Positions 10,064-19,042 of a stretch of DNA of 64,000 bases are shown here, piece by piece. Within the stretch, counting starts at the first letter, position 1, and each line of letters starts with the position of its first letter. The notes beneath the pieces were generated by a model. That model saw only the letters and a program-made list of their open reading frames with translations, ran no database searches and had not been told where the DNA came from. Origin of the DNA: Porphyra umbilicalis (Eukaryota; Rhodophyta; Bangiophyceae; Bangiales; Bangiaceae); the NCBI GenBank assembly GCA_002049455.2, contig KV918991.1, forward strand, positions 62,001 through 126,000, written 5' to 3'. A program made the translations under genes and the position numbers.

Positions 10064-10108
10064 AAAGGAAAAAAAACCCCTGCCCAACGGGGAAAAAAAA
10101 ACCTTTGT
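10064..10108. repeat. 45-bp inverted repeat, right arm, just after the Myb-like gene stop
   Basis: This is the reverse complement of 8042-8086, with the core CCCCTGCCCAACGGGG between two A-runs. On the minus strand it lies 58 bases downstream of the Myb-like stop at 10167. Confidence 0.8.
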
Positions 10109-10166
10109 CATACTCAACATGCAAACACATCATGTCCCACACACAGGCAACAAACTACAGGTATCT

Positions 10167-11363
10167 CTACTCGGAGTCATCGTCGTCATCTGTCGACTCG
10201 TTCTCTTCGTCCAGGAGGCGAGTCGTGGCCGGGGTGCGCGCGACCTGAGCCACGGCTGCCTGCCGCTTGGTCTCCATCGAGCGGCGGCCGGCGGCAGTCT
10301 TTTGTTGCTGGCGCACGCGCGCCACCGCGGACTTGGCCGCCGACGCCGCCGCCAGAGCAGATGCAGATGTCCCATCCGCACCCAACGGCGCCGCCAGCGC
10401 TCCTGGCGCCGGCGGCGCCCGCGCTCCGGCGGCAGGGCCAGCAGCAGTCCGCGGCGTCTCCGTCGTGCCGCCAACACCCAGACCAGCAACGCCGTTCCCC
10501 ACACCACCGATAGAGTCGTCAGTCCCCTCACTCCCCCCCAAATCAATAGTAGAAGAGCTCGCCAAACCTGCACGCTCAAGCATCTTCTGCGTAATGGCCA
10601 AGCGGTACCGAGCCGCTTCAGGGGTGTGCCGCATCAGTGGAGAGTCAAAAAAGCAAAGGGCAGTGCGCTCATTTTGCGCGTCCGTCAGCTTGCGGAGGGC
10701 CTCAGTACTGTCCTTGACTTGAGCGTCCATCTGGATGTCGTCTTGCCGCTGCGTCTTGGCAGCTTTGATGCCAAGAGGGCGACCCTGGAAGCCGCCGTTG
10801 CGTCGGCTGCGGCTGCTGCCGCTGCCACTCGCGTCGTCGTCCGACGACGAGTCGCCAAAAATGTCGTTTGTAGGGGCGTCGCCGCCGTTGGCGGCGCCGC
10901 TGAACTTGTCACTCTGCCGCAATACGCGCCAACACGCCACCCACTTGCAGTGTGCGACCTTGGCCTTGCGTTTGCGAGTTTTGTCGTTGCGCTTGTCTTG
11001 GTCTCGGTCGGCACGGATGGCGTCGTACACGTCCAGCGAGCAGTAGCGCGCCACAGCGCCGCTAATGATATCCTCCTCAGACAGGTTGCCGGTGGTCGGC
11101 ATGGCCTTAACAGCGAGGTAGTGCGACGTGAAGGTGCTCACCCCCGTTCGGATGCGCTTGAACTGCTTCTCCAGCGCGCTTGGTAGGCGGTCCACTCTCA
11201 TCGGCCCCTTCTTAAGAACTTTCTCAGCCCACAGCTGGTGAATAGTCCCCCACAGGTACTTCTTGGTGCGGGCAGTCGCCCTCACCGGGTCACTCGTCAC
11301 CTCCAGGTAGGCCTCACAGAGTGGCACACGGTCGGCGTCCGTCCATCCCAGAGCAGACCCCAT
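10167..11363 (-). CDS. Myb/SANT-like (NAM-associated type) Harbinger partner protein, copy B
   Basis: The 398-residue protein starts MGSALGWTDADRVPLCEAYL. An N-terminal Trp-rich helix-turn-helix segment (about residues 1-65) resembles the Myb/SANT-like domain of Harbinger partner proteins. A second conserved part contains HCKWVACWRVLRQSDKFSG, as in NAM-associated domains, then an acidic Ser-rich linker, a helical segment around LCFFDSPLMRHTPEAARYRL, and an Ala/Pro-rich tail ending in an acidic DDDDDSE. Such proteins bind transposon ends and assist transposase nuclear import (family knowledge). The frame is open up to 11645, but the ATG at 11363 is chosen because it matches copy A and lies 20 bases after the stop of the conserved upstream ORF. 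It is convergent with the transposase. Confidence 0.85.
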   Translation of the reverse strand: MGSALGWTDADRVPLCEAYLEVTSDPVRATARTKKYLWGTIHQLWAEKVLKKGPMRVDRLPSALEKQFKRIRTGVSTFTSHYLAVKAMPTTGNLSEEDIISGAVARYCSLDVYDAIRADRDQDKRNDKTRKRKAKVAHCKWVACWRVLRQSDKFSGAANGGDAPTNDIFGDSSSDDDASGSGSSRSRRNGGFQGRPLGIKAAKTQRQDDIQMDAQVKDSTEALRKLTDAQNERTALCFFDSPLMRHTPEAARYRLAITQKMLERAGLASSSTIDLGGSEGTDDSIGGVGNGVAGLGVGGTTETPRTAAGPAAGARAPPAPGALAAPLGADGTSASALAAASAAKSAVARVRQQQKTAAGRRSMETKRQAAVAQVARTPATTRLLDEENESTDDDDDSE

Positions 11364-11383
11364 CTTCTTGGGTAGCGCGTAGG

Positions 11384-12424
11384 TTACAGCCGGTACGGAG
11401 GCGGAGGGTGTGCAGGAAACAGCTGGGGAGGGCGCCGAGGCACAGGAACTAGCTCGTACGTCGGGTCGAGAGAGGGTTGAGTCCCCTGCACCATGTACAC
11501 TGGACGGCTCGTTGGCTCGGATGGCGTCGGCAGCCGCAACGGCTGCGACGGCGCGTGCCACCAAGTCCACGGCGCGGACGTGCTCCGTGCGGGCGTCCGC
11601 GTCAGCACCCACTGGAAGTCCTGCGTGCCTGCCGGACCTCCGCACTGGTCGACCCGCCAGGGCGAGCGCGCGTCAGGCGAGCGCCACAGAGTCGCCGGGG
11701 GTGCACACTCCCAGACGGGGGGTTGGTCGTCGCCCCACGCCTCGTAGGGGGGTGCCCACCGCCAGCCGGGAGGAGGGCCCGGGGGGTGGCGCGGCAGGTC
11801 CCACGGCCGGTCCCAGTCGCCGCCCCTTGGCGAGCCCCAGTCGGCCGTTGGCGGGCCAGGCGGTGGGCCCCACGGCTGTCGCGGCAAATTGCGCGGGCGG
11901 TAGTCGTCGGTGCCGCCCCTGAAATGGGGCGGATGTCTTGGCGGGCTTGGGGGAGGGCCCGGCGGCAGAGGCCGCGGCAGGCGAGGAGGGCTGCACGAGC
12001 GGTACCCGCGACCGCGAGAAGGTGGATGCTGCGGAAAGCGCGGCCGGCCGGCGGGGCGACCAGCCGGCAGGCGCCCAGCGCTTGGACCACAGTGGTTGGG
12101 GGCGAATGGCGGGCCCCTTGTAGGACAGAGAGGGGCGCCAAAGGGCACCCGCGGGGGGCTCGGCGGTCGCCCGCCGTCGTTGTTGCCACCGCCGCGCGGA
12201 TGCACACGCACAGGGCCTGGAGGGCCGCCGTCAAAACCGGGGCCGTCCCAATCGCCGCGGTGTCGCACTTGCCGCCGTTGTTGGTCACAGTCGTCGCGGT
12301 CTCCATGTCGGCGGCCGCGTCCGACAGGGGAGTACGGCCGCTTAAATGGTCGGGGCCGCCCGCCCTCAGCCGGACGACAAAAGCCGGGGGGCGGGCGATG
12401 ACCACCCGGCGCCGCGCGCGGCAT
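11384..12424 (-). CDS. Arg/Gly/Pro-rich ORF of the transposon, copy B
   Basis: The frame encodes 346 residues of Pro/Gly/Arg-rich sequence with RGG- and RGR-type clusters, DRDD and PPGPP stretches and a C-terminal third richer in Trp and ordinary residues (WRVDQCGG, PTYELVPVPRRPP). The frame, its ATG region (MPRAAPGGHRPPPGF, compared with MRHGAPGGHRPPPGF in copy A) and its stop position are conserved with 969-1943, with indels that keep frame. The stop is 20 bases before the Myb-like ATG. No known domain is recognised. It may be a separate protein from a dicistronic transcript, or the 5' exon of a longer Myb-like protein if an intron removes the stop. Confidence 0.6.
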   Translation of the reverse strand: MPRAAPGGHRPPPGFCRPAEGGRPRPFKRPYSPVGRGRRHGDRDDCDQQRRQVRHRGDWDGPGFDGGPPGPVRVHPRGGGNNDGGRPPSPPRVPFGAPLCPTRGPPFAPNHCGPSAGRLPAGRPAGRPRFPQHPPSRGRGYRSCSPPRLPRPLPPGPPPSPPRHPPHFRGGTDDYRPRNLPRQPWGPPPGPPTADWGSPRGGDWDRPWDLPRHPPGPPPGWRWAPPYEAWGDDQPPVWECAPPATLWRSPDARSPWRVDQCGGPAGTQDFQWVLTRTPARSTSAPWTWWHAPSQPLRLPTPSEPTSRPVYMVQGTQPSLDPTYELVPVPRRPPQLFPAHPPPPYRL

Positions 12425-14298
12425 GGGAGGAGGAGGGGGGGAGGCGGGGGGGGGGCATGTCGGCGTGCTCGCAGGCGTTCTCGCAGGGACTAGGAGGGGG
12501 AGGCGGGCACAGGGTACCGTTACGATTGCGCTGCGTGCGCCGCCGCCGTGAGTCGTTGACGCCCTTCCCGCGCGTCATGCTCGGGAGCGGAGGCGTCGTC
12601 AAAAGCTGGGGAGACGGTGTGCGCGGGCTAAAGACGCCGTGGGAGTGGGGTACGGAGGCGGGCGCCGCGGCGCCGCCGGCGGGTTGCGCGCACACAAACG
12701 GCACGCGGGGGAGCCGCGCGCGGGAGACACCACAGGGCCCCCACACTGCGTGCCTGCGACGGTGGGAGACCGTTGGCTACCCGCCCGCGCCCGCGTCCGT
12801 CCACAAAGAGCGAAAAAGAGTCGCGGTTGACCCGCCCACGGCACACCACCGCACGCTCTCTATGCGTGCCTGGGTCGGAGGGCGCAGCCTGCGCCCCACC
12901 TGAGGTGGCCCGCAAGAGGCCAAAAGAGGTCGGGCGTCGGACTCGTGCGAGGGGACAACGCGACAGGTCCCATCCCCCCAAACCCACGCGCGGGAACAAC
13001 GCGACAGGTCCCCCCAATCGCTGTCTCGCGTGGAAGGCGACCGCCTGTCGGTCCCCTCGGACTGCTCACGCCGGGAGGCGTGTCTCGGCGGACCCACGTG
13101 TGCGTGGCGAGCGCGCGTGTCGAGGCACGCTCTGGCCCGCTCGCGCCACAAAAAAGGCGGCACTCGCCGGACCCGCGCAGGGAAACTGGTCGAGGTCCCT
13201 CCAATGCGCTGCCTGGGGAAGCGGGGTGCACCCGCGCAGGCACCCCCGATCCCACAATGCCTGTTAATTGGACCGCACACGATGCGCGGACTGACGACAG
13301 CGCAGTGGCTGCCATCATCGCTGTACGCCCACGCAACGCAATCAGTCGACATACGTGTGTGTGAGGCCCTAATCGCGATCACGCGACGGGATAACGTAAC
13401 CACTCATTTCTGCGCAACGCTCTCGAATCTCCCACCCAGTGTCACAACTGGCCGCCACATCGTCCGTTTGAGACAAGCGGCGTCCAATCACGTCCACAGG
13501 AGGACTGAGGGCGGAGCCCAGCCCGACCAGATTGCCACAAGATCGAGACAGAACATTTTGAAAATACCTGGACTGCGCGAATGACACTTCGAGGCCGGGG
13601 CACGGCTTAGAAATTTTGCATTGACAGCCAATCAAAGAGCACCTCTTCCGTCCGCTGACTGGAGAGCCTGACCCGAGAGCGTCGCAGCGCAATCGATTCT
13701 AAAAGCTTGCACTCCCAAGAGATGGTCCATGGGTGTTGCGAGCTATTTGGGAGGACCACTCTGCGGTGCGGACAGTGCCGTGGTCCTCTCGGGCAGGTGA
13801 TTGTCCACCAGACTGGCCCAGATCGCTGGTGTGGCGCCTCGTGCAACGCAGGTCCTCGCCTGTGTCAGGCGTTGACATCGAATATTCTTGCGCGTGGTGC
13901 CGTGGCACTGCCAGGTGTCGTCGCATTCACCCCATGTTGTTGCGTCTTGAGCCTGATTCCTGTCGGTTTGGGCTTCATTCGGATACTGTGCATCAATTCT
14001 TTGTCGCGTGGCATGCCCGAGCCCATTTTCGAATGAATCTAGTGACTATCTCTGCACGATCTGCCATCGGTTTTGGACACATCAGCCAGCGTCGTTCGAC
14101 TAGTCCCCTGCAATACGAGGCGAGGTCAGATTGGGGCCTCGTCGGACCCACCAATGTAGACCCTATCGTTCAATCGGCCAGAGGGCATTCGATGGTCCAT
14201 GTAGCAAAGTCCATCGCGACGTTTGGGATATGGGGCCCCCGGGATGGTCTTTCCATTCAGGGACCCACACGTTGCATCTCCAGATGGGGTTAAATGGA
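12425..14298. other. Subterminal region of transposon copy B, no supported gene
   Basis: About 1.9 kb matches 1944-3798 of copy A. Short frames exist on both strands, but none shows a recognisable domain. ATGGGGC motifs recur near the end (14229, 14284). The region probably contains the promoter of the two minus-strand ORFs and protein-binding sites used in transposition. Confidence 0.5.
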
Positions 14299-14327
14299 AG
14301 ATGGGGCCGACGTTGCTGGGATTGCCC
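14299..14327. repeat. Right terminal inverted repeat of transposon copy B
   Basis: These 29 bases are the inverted partner of 4873-4901 and are identical to 3799-3827. TCA follows at 14328-14330, matching the TCA before the left end. Confidence 0.9.
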
Positions 14328-14733
14328 TCAACGTACGTCGCGTTGCTTGCTGGCCTGGTTCCCCGTGCACGCGTTGTGAGTGCGCACGTTGCGTGGTCGT
14401 CTATGCGGCTGGCGACAAACTCGGGCAGACAGTGCGCTGCAGCGCCAGCTGGGAGTAGAGTGTGCTGGGAGTGGAGCTGTAATGTGCGCAACAGTCAGCC
14501 CCCCCGGTGGTCCAGCCGCTCCCTCCATCCATGGATGCGCTGGCGTTGACCGCTGCAGCTGATAATCCATATGCCCGACCATGAGCACGTGCAGGGTCGG
14601 GCATGTGCGCACATGCTGTAGCGAGACCCACGGCGGCACTGACGCGACGCCGCCAGCCCACCTGGGTGCGCCGCGCTCGCACCGTGCCGCGGGGCTCCGT
14701 CGGTCGCTGCTTTCAAACGGGAACAGCGCAGCA

Positions 14734-16330
14734 ATGCCGCCCTCACGTGGCCGTCGGCGCCTCCTCTGGCGGTTTGCGGTTTTGGCCTTGGCCGCGTCGG
14801 CGGCTGCGGCCGCTGGTGCCCGAGTGGCTGCCGATGGCTGCCCCGCCTTGTTCAACCTCACGAGCTTTTACCCACGAACTTTGCTCCTGGTGGTACGTCA
14901 TTTCACCCGCATCGTCAGTGTGGATGCACAAGGACCAGTGGGGACGCTTGAGTGAGCTTGTGCAAGCCACCGACGGGCCTCTGGAGCTTCATTGAGCACA
15001 ACACGAGACTGATCTCGTACTTGGTCGCACACGCTTTGTGTTTCTTATTGCTTTCCTAACTCTGCATTGAATTGACCTCCCGCTCCGCGTTCCCCCACCG
15101 CCGCAGGGCCCAAGCGACAAGGTCGCCCCCGTTAGCCTGCAGAACCTCCGCTTCTCCTCCTCCTCCACCCCCATCCGCGTGTCGAGCGGTATCCAAGTTC
15201 AGTTGAAGGTGCGCGTGGATCCCAGCTGCAATGCCACTGCCAACCACCTCGCCTCCCGCAGGGCGCTCGCCGCCGCCATCTCGGTCCGTCGGCGGGATGG
15301 GTCGAGGTTCATTTTTCGCACGCACCGGTCGTGGGAATGGTCTACCTTGGTTTCATGGGTGGCGTCTTCCGAGTGGGAGGGGGCGCCGCTTGACGACTCC
15401 CCCGCCCCGGCCGGCGCGGCGTGGCTGACTAACGAACCAGTTCCGCAGACAGTGACGACCTCGACCACCCTCAGGACCTTTTTGCCGGCGAATGTGTGCC
15501 AGGACGCCGACCCGGAGGTGGTGGCGGTGGCGGGATCTGAGGGCGGCGCGGAACAGAGAAGGGGTTGGGGAACGGCCCCACTGGCAACGACCGCCGTCCT
15601 TGGCGGATTGCTACTGCTCATGAGCGGGGTGGCGGCGGCAATGCAGACGGTTTTGCACCGCCTACGACGACTCGACGGTGACGCGTACGACGATGCGGAT
15701 GGGCCGGACTTATCGGGCAAGCACGAATCGGCAAAGACGCTGGCGGAGAGCTTGGAGGCGAACGCAGAAACACCGCCGGACACGTTACGGCTATCGGCGG
15801 CCGCCCGCCGCCGCCAGCGGCCGCAGGTCGCTAGCCACGACGTGTCGGTGGATCCCGGTTCCCAATGGCCGCGGGTCTGCGCGGCGAGCCCGCCACCCCC
15901 AATGGTCCCCCGCCGTGAACGGACACCGCTCAAGGCCCGCTACCCCGCCGTGCTGCCGCAACCACCGCCTACCAGCTTCACGGGACCACCGAACGCGCCG
16001 TCAAATGCAGGCATCGGCCCAATCATCTCCTCTACCTTTGCACAGCACCAAGGAGGTGAGCAAGGTAACGGGGAAGATGACCTCAAGAGATTGTCAGACT
16101 TGGCCCTGGAGCTCGCGACGGGCTTCCGAGCACCCCCGTCTGTGCCGGCAGCGCTCCTCTCCCCGAAGCCCCCACCGCTGCCGGCGGCACTTCTCTCCCC
16201 TGGGCCGCCGCCGCTGCCGGCGGTGCTGTTTTCCCCGGCGCCGCCGCCACTGCCAGCCGTGCTGTTGTCCCCAAATCCGCCATCGGTGCCAGCAGAACGG
16301 CGACACGCACCGAGCGTCTTGAAGGGATAG
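14734..16330 (+). CDS. Single-pass membrane protein with signal peptide and proline-repeat cytoplasmic tail (one intron)
   Basis: Two exons are inferred: 14734-14892 and 15107-16330, joined in phase 0, giving about 460 residues. Exon 1 encodes a signal peptide (an Arg-rich start, then a hydrophobic WRFAVLALAASAAAAAGA stretch). The extracellular part (about residues 35-230) has few cysteines and an NCTA-type Asn context; a membrane segment (AVLGGLLLLMSGVAAAM) follows. The cytoplasmic tail is low in order and ends in four to five repeats of the pattern PPxLPAxLLSPxP, resembling ligands of SH3/WW-type modules. No known family is recognised. The splice sites are a GTACGT donor and a CCGCAG acceptor with a T-rich intron, and the reading frame is open only when joined. 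The start lies 407 bp right of the Harbinger insertion. Confidence 0.65.
14893..15106 (+). other. Intron (214 bp) of the membrane protein gene
   Basis: The donor is GTACGT and the acceptor CCGCAG. The interior is markedly T-rich compared with its exons. Removing it keeps the frame (53 whole codons before it). Confidence 0.65.
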
Positions 16331-16596
16331 GAGACGAAGGGATCCAGCGCAGTCCCATGTGTGCGGTAGCCTTTTTTAGGCTGTGGTCGAGCTTGCACGG
16401 CTCCTGCTTACTGTCAGCCTTGTGTTGTGGGGTAATGTAGCACTGTCTCTCTGTCTGGGGGGGTGTCACTGCCTGGCGCCGGGCGCAGTAGTACAGCGAC
16501 GCGTCTTTCCTCTGCCGACTCTGTGGCAAGCCGGTCAACAGACGAGGTCGTAGCCGTCCGAGCCCCTTGCTCCTGGACCCGCGTGTTGCCCCTCCA

Positions 16597-16732
16597 TACA
16601 GCCGTTCTCCCAAAAATCCCGCACTCCAACAGTTGCAAAACAGTTCCAAATCGGCCTCTACGACCCCGCAGAGGCCGATTTGGAACTGTTTTGTAACATT
16701 TGGAGTGCGGGATTTTTGGGAGAACGGCTGTA
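16597..16732. mobile_element. 136-bp foldback MITE, copy 2 (TA-flanked)
   Basis: This has the same length and ends as the copy at 4191 (TA-CAGCCGTTCTCCC ... GGGAGAACGGCTG-TA). The two halves are nearly perfect reverse complements around GACCCCGCAGAGG. It lies 266 bp past the stop of the membrane protein gene. Confidence 0.88.
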
Positions 16733-18134
16733 GCTGCAGTCACTTCTGAGGCCTTTTTGATCCTCGCTCACCAGTTTCCTTGGAAAGCTGGCCGCCACGC
16801 ATCTGCGCACTCGGTCGCACAGACGGTCTTCTCCGACGATCGAACAACGCAGCTGCCGATCCCACAGGCCCCGCCCACCCTCCTGCTATACTCTGAATTT
16901 GTGTGAAGGCCTCCCCCATGCCTCGACTCTCTTCCCACTCCATGACCTCCTCGCTTTGCACGGCTGGCGCCCAACTGTGCTCCGCGCCATCCTCTGAGCC
17001 TGAAGCCTTGCACTTGTGGGCCAGAGCGCGGCCTTACCCTGGGAATGAACGTGTACGAACGCAAAGCACGGACGACTAACACACTGTGGGAACGTTCCGC
17101 GTTTTCACCGCCTCTCCTAGCCCTCGCCCGCCCGCCCCCGGTCTTATCCCGCACATATCTACCCCATCCCCACGGATGAAATTGGTTTACAAAGCAGCGC
17201 ATCCCGTGCAAGACTGCCGCCCGAGCAGTGATGGGGGGCACCACTACCTCCCTCCCTACTATGCGCAGTAGGTGACCGTGTGCGATATGCTCCCGACGGA
17301 CACCTTCCACAGCTTCCAGTCCGATCCGTCCTCTGGGACAGCCCTCCGCAGACGTTGGCAGAGACGCCGCACCAGTGGGCACCGCGCCACGCCTGCGACC
17401 ACCGCTGCGGTGGCGGCGGCGGCACCCTTTCCCCGCCCCACGCCCCCCCCATCTCGGCAACGTGGCTGTACGAGCCCCCGTGCGTGCTCGCGGCCATGGA
17501 GCCGGCCGGCGTGCCCAGAGTCGATGCGTCGCCGAGCGCGCCAGCGCCCTGAAGGCCAGGGTATTGCACGCACGTGCCTGGAATTGGAACTCTTTTGAAA
17601 CAGTTGGAGTGATGGACTGTTGGGAGAATGGCTGTATCGAGAACATGTAACATTGTCCATCGAAACCATCCGACCCTGACCGGTGCATCAAGCCCAGCCG
17701 GAAACCTAAATTTAGTCTCGTTGCGGATTCCCACTGAACAGACGATGGTACCATGAGGGTCGTCTCATCATGCAACGACAGTCGCAGGATAATCTTGTGA
17801 CGTCACAGCGTTCGATGTCCCACCGTGATCCCACGGTAGATGCACCGTCCTTTTACATCGACGTCAGCACTACTATACCACAGACCACGCAGCAGGCGCA
17901 CTCTCCAGCTTGTGCGCCGCGTTTGAGAATCGGCATGGGAGGTCCCCCGCCCTCTGTGTTGGGATGCTGCATGCGCATGTGCTCTGCGCGCGCAGGAAGA
18001 GCCTCCTGCCGCGTGCGACAGCGGAAGATAAGAATAAAGGGGTTGCAACATGTTTTCTTCCTCACAGGTGACCTCCAGAACAACTCCACAGCTCACCAAC
18101 AGATGCTGACCGCCTTCCCCTCAATACCAAACTC
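16733..18134. other. Intergenic, with a degenerate half MITE at 17579-17636
   Basis: Positions 17579-17636 match the right half of the 136-bp MITE (AATTGGAACTCTTTTGAAAC ... GGGAGAATGGCTGTA) with several changes and no left half. A 335-codon minus-strand frame here reads through this MITE remnant and has no recognisable domain. A possible 3' splice site (TTCCTCACAG, ending 18067) precedes the next gene and may belong to a 5' untranslated exon. Confidence 0.55.
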
Positions 18135-18887
18135 ATGGCCTCCCCACCTCCGTTCTCCATGGCTGCGCGCTGCCGTCAGCAGCTCGTGCCTATCTTCTGC
18201 GCCCTGCTGCTCCTTGCGGTTTCCGCACCATGTGGTAGTGCCCTTCCCGTCTACCAGGAACGCCCTCTGCTCAACGCTACCGAGGTGGAGGCGCTGCTGC
18301 TCATCGGGACCACGGAGAAGTCTACGGTGCGGCGCGACTTCTCGTCAGAGCTAGAAGCAGTCGGCCGCAACACCAAGATCAAGTCGACCGCCTGCACCGA
18401 GCTAGAGCGTTCACGCGCCTGGCCGCTCCGACGCCCAACCTCCCCCACGTTCGCACCTGGCGGTCTGTTTATGTTTCCCGAATCCGAACCAACCGCTTTT
18501 GAAAGGATGGTGGCGACGGCGGCAAGGTGGGAGGTCCGTTGGATGCACATCGTCCTAACCCCAGCAACGGTTGCGCTGCACCCTGAGCCGACGCACCGCG
18601 TGTTTGCGTACTTCAAAAAGTACGCTTTGCTGGAACCCGACGTGATCCAAGCATTCTTTCCTCCCTCCCCGGGTCTCACCCGTTGTCCTTTCCTGCAGTG
18701 GGAGGCCAAGGTGGTCGCGCAAGCACGCAAGGGGCCCGTCGACTTCTTTTTCGCCTACCGCTACGACCACAACCGTTCCGAGGTGCGGCCGGCGTGGATT
18801 CACTCGGCCATGCGGTACGTGATCAAGGAACCCAACATACCAAGTGCCGTCACTCACCACGAGGGGTGGGGCTTTGACAACGTCTAG
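18135..18887 (+). pseudogene. Secreted protein gene of unknown family, probably interrupted by an in-frame TAG
   Basis: The 250-residue frame starts MASPPPFSMAARCRQQLVP and has a clear signal peptide (IFCALLLLAVSA). The mature part looks like a folded domain with aromatic-rich segments (RWEVRWMHIVL, FFFAYRYDHNRSEVRPAWI). The frame stops at TAG (18885-18887), but the same frame continues with coding-like sequence (VTTSSVTAVLQGMTAESLWCQ) for about 36 further codons up to a GTACGT that could be a splice donor at 18997. Either the gene is broken by a nonsense change, the base is wrong, or the short product is real and the continuation is chance. An alternative start is the Met at 18159. I do not recognise the family. 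Confidence 0.5.
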
Positions 18888-19042
18888 GTGGGGGTGACCA
18901 CCTCGAGCGTGACGGCGGTGCTCCAAGGCATGACGGCCGAGTCTTTGTGGTGCCAAGAACGGCTCGCTTTTCGGGTTGGGAACATGCGCATTTCTTGTAC
19001 GTCTCGACTTTGGTTTGTAATCGCTGTGACCGTCTGGGGCAG

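Larger units (their letters stand above)
4873..14327 (+). mobile_element. Complete PIF/Harbinger-type DNA transposon, copy B (9,455 bp)
   Basis: The element begins GGGCAATCCC and ends GGGATTGCCC, with 29-bp terminal inverted repeats differing at one position. It is flanked by TCA on both sides (4870-4872 and 14328-14330), fitting the 3-bp target duplication of PIF/Harbinger elements, although the usual target is TWA. Inside, in order, are a tandemly repeated leader, a DDE transposase (+), an inverted-repeat-framed GGC minisatellite, a Myb/SANT-like gene (-), an Arg/Gly/Pro-rich ORF (-), and a long subterminal region. All three ORFs are open, so the copy may be autonomous. At 9.5 kb it is larger than the few-kilobase size usual for this superfamily; the minisatellite and the third ORF explain much of the excess. 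Strand follows the transposase. Confidence 0.9.

Noticed and set aside
7985-11186. Very long open frames (up to about 1,000 codons on both strands) through the GGC array
   Set aside because: All frames of a GGC/GCC minisatellite lack stops; the products are simple Arg/Gly/Ala or Pro/Arg/Ala repeats with no domain, and the array lies between the ends of two real genes.
13707-14036. 109-codon plus-strand ORF present at the same length in both transposon copies (also 3207-3536)
   Set aside because: Tempting because the length is conserved, but other frames in this subterminal region are preserved equally well, no domain is seen, and it lies in likely binding or promoter sequence.
16768-17775. 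335-codon minus-strand ORF
   Set aside because: Its first part is a degenerate half MITE, and the remainder has no protein-like segment.
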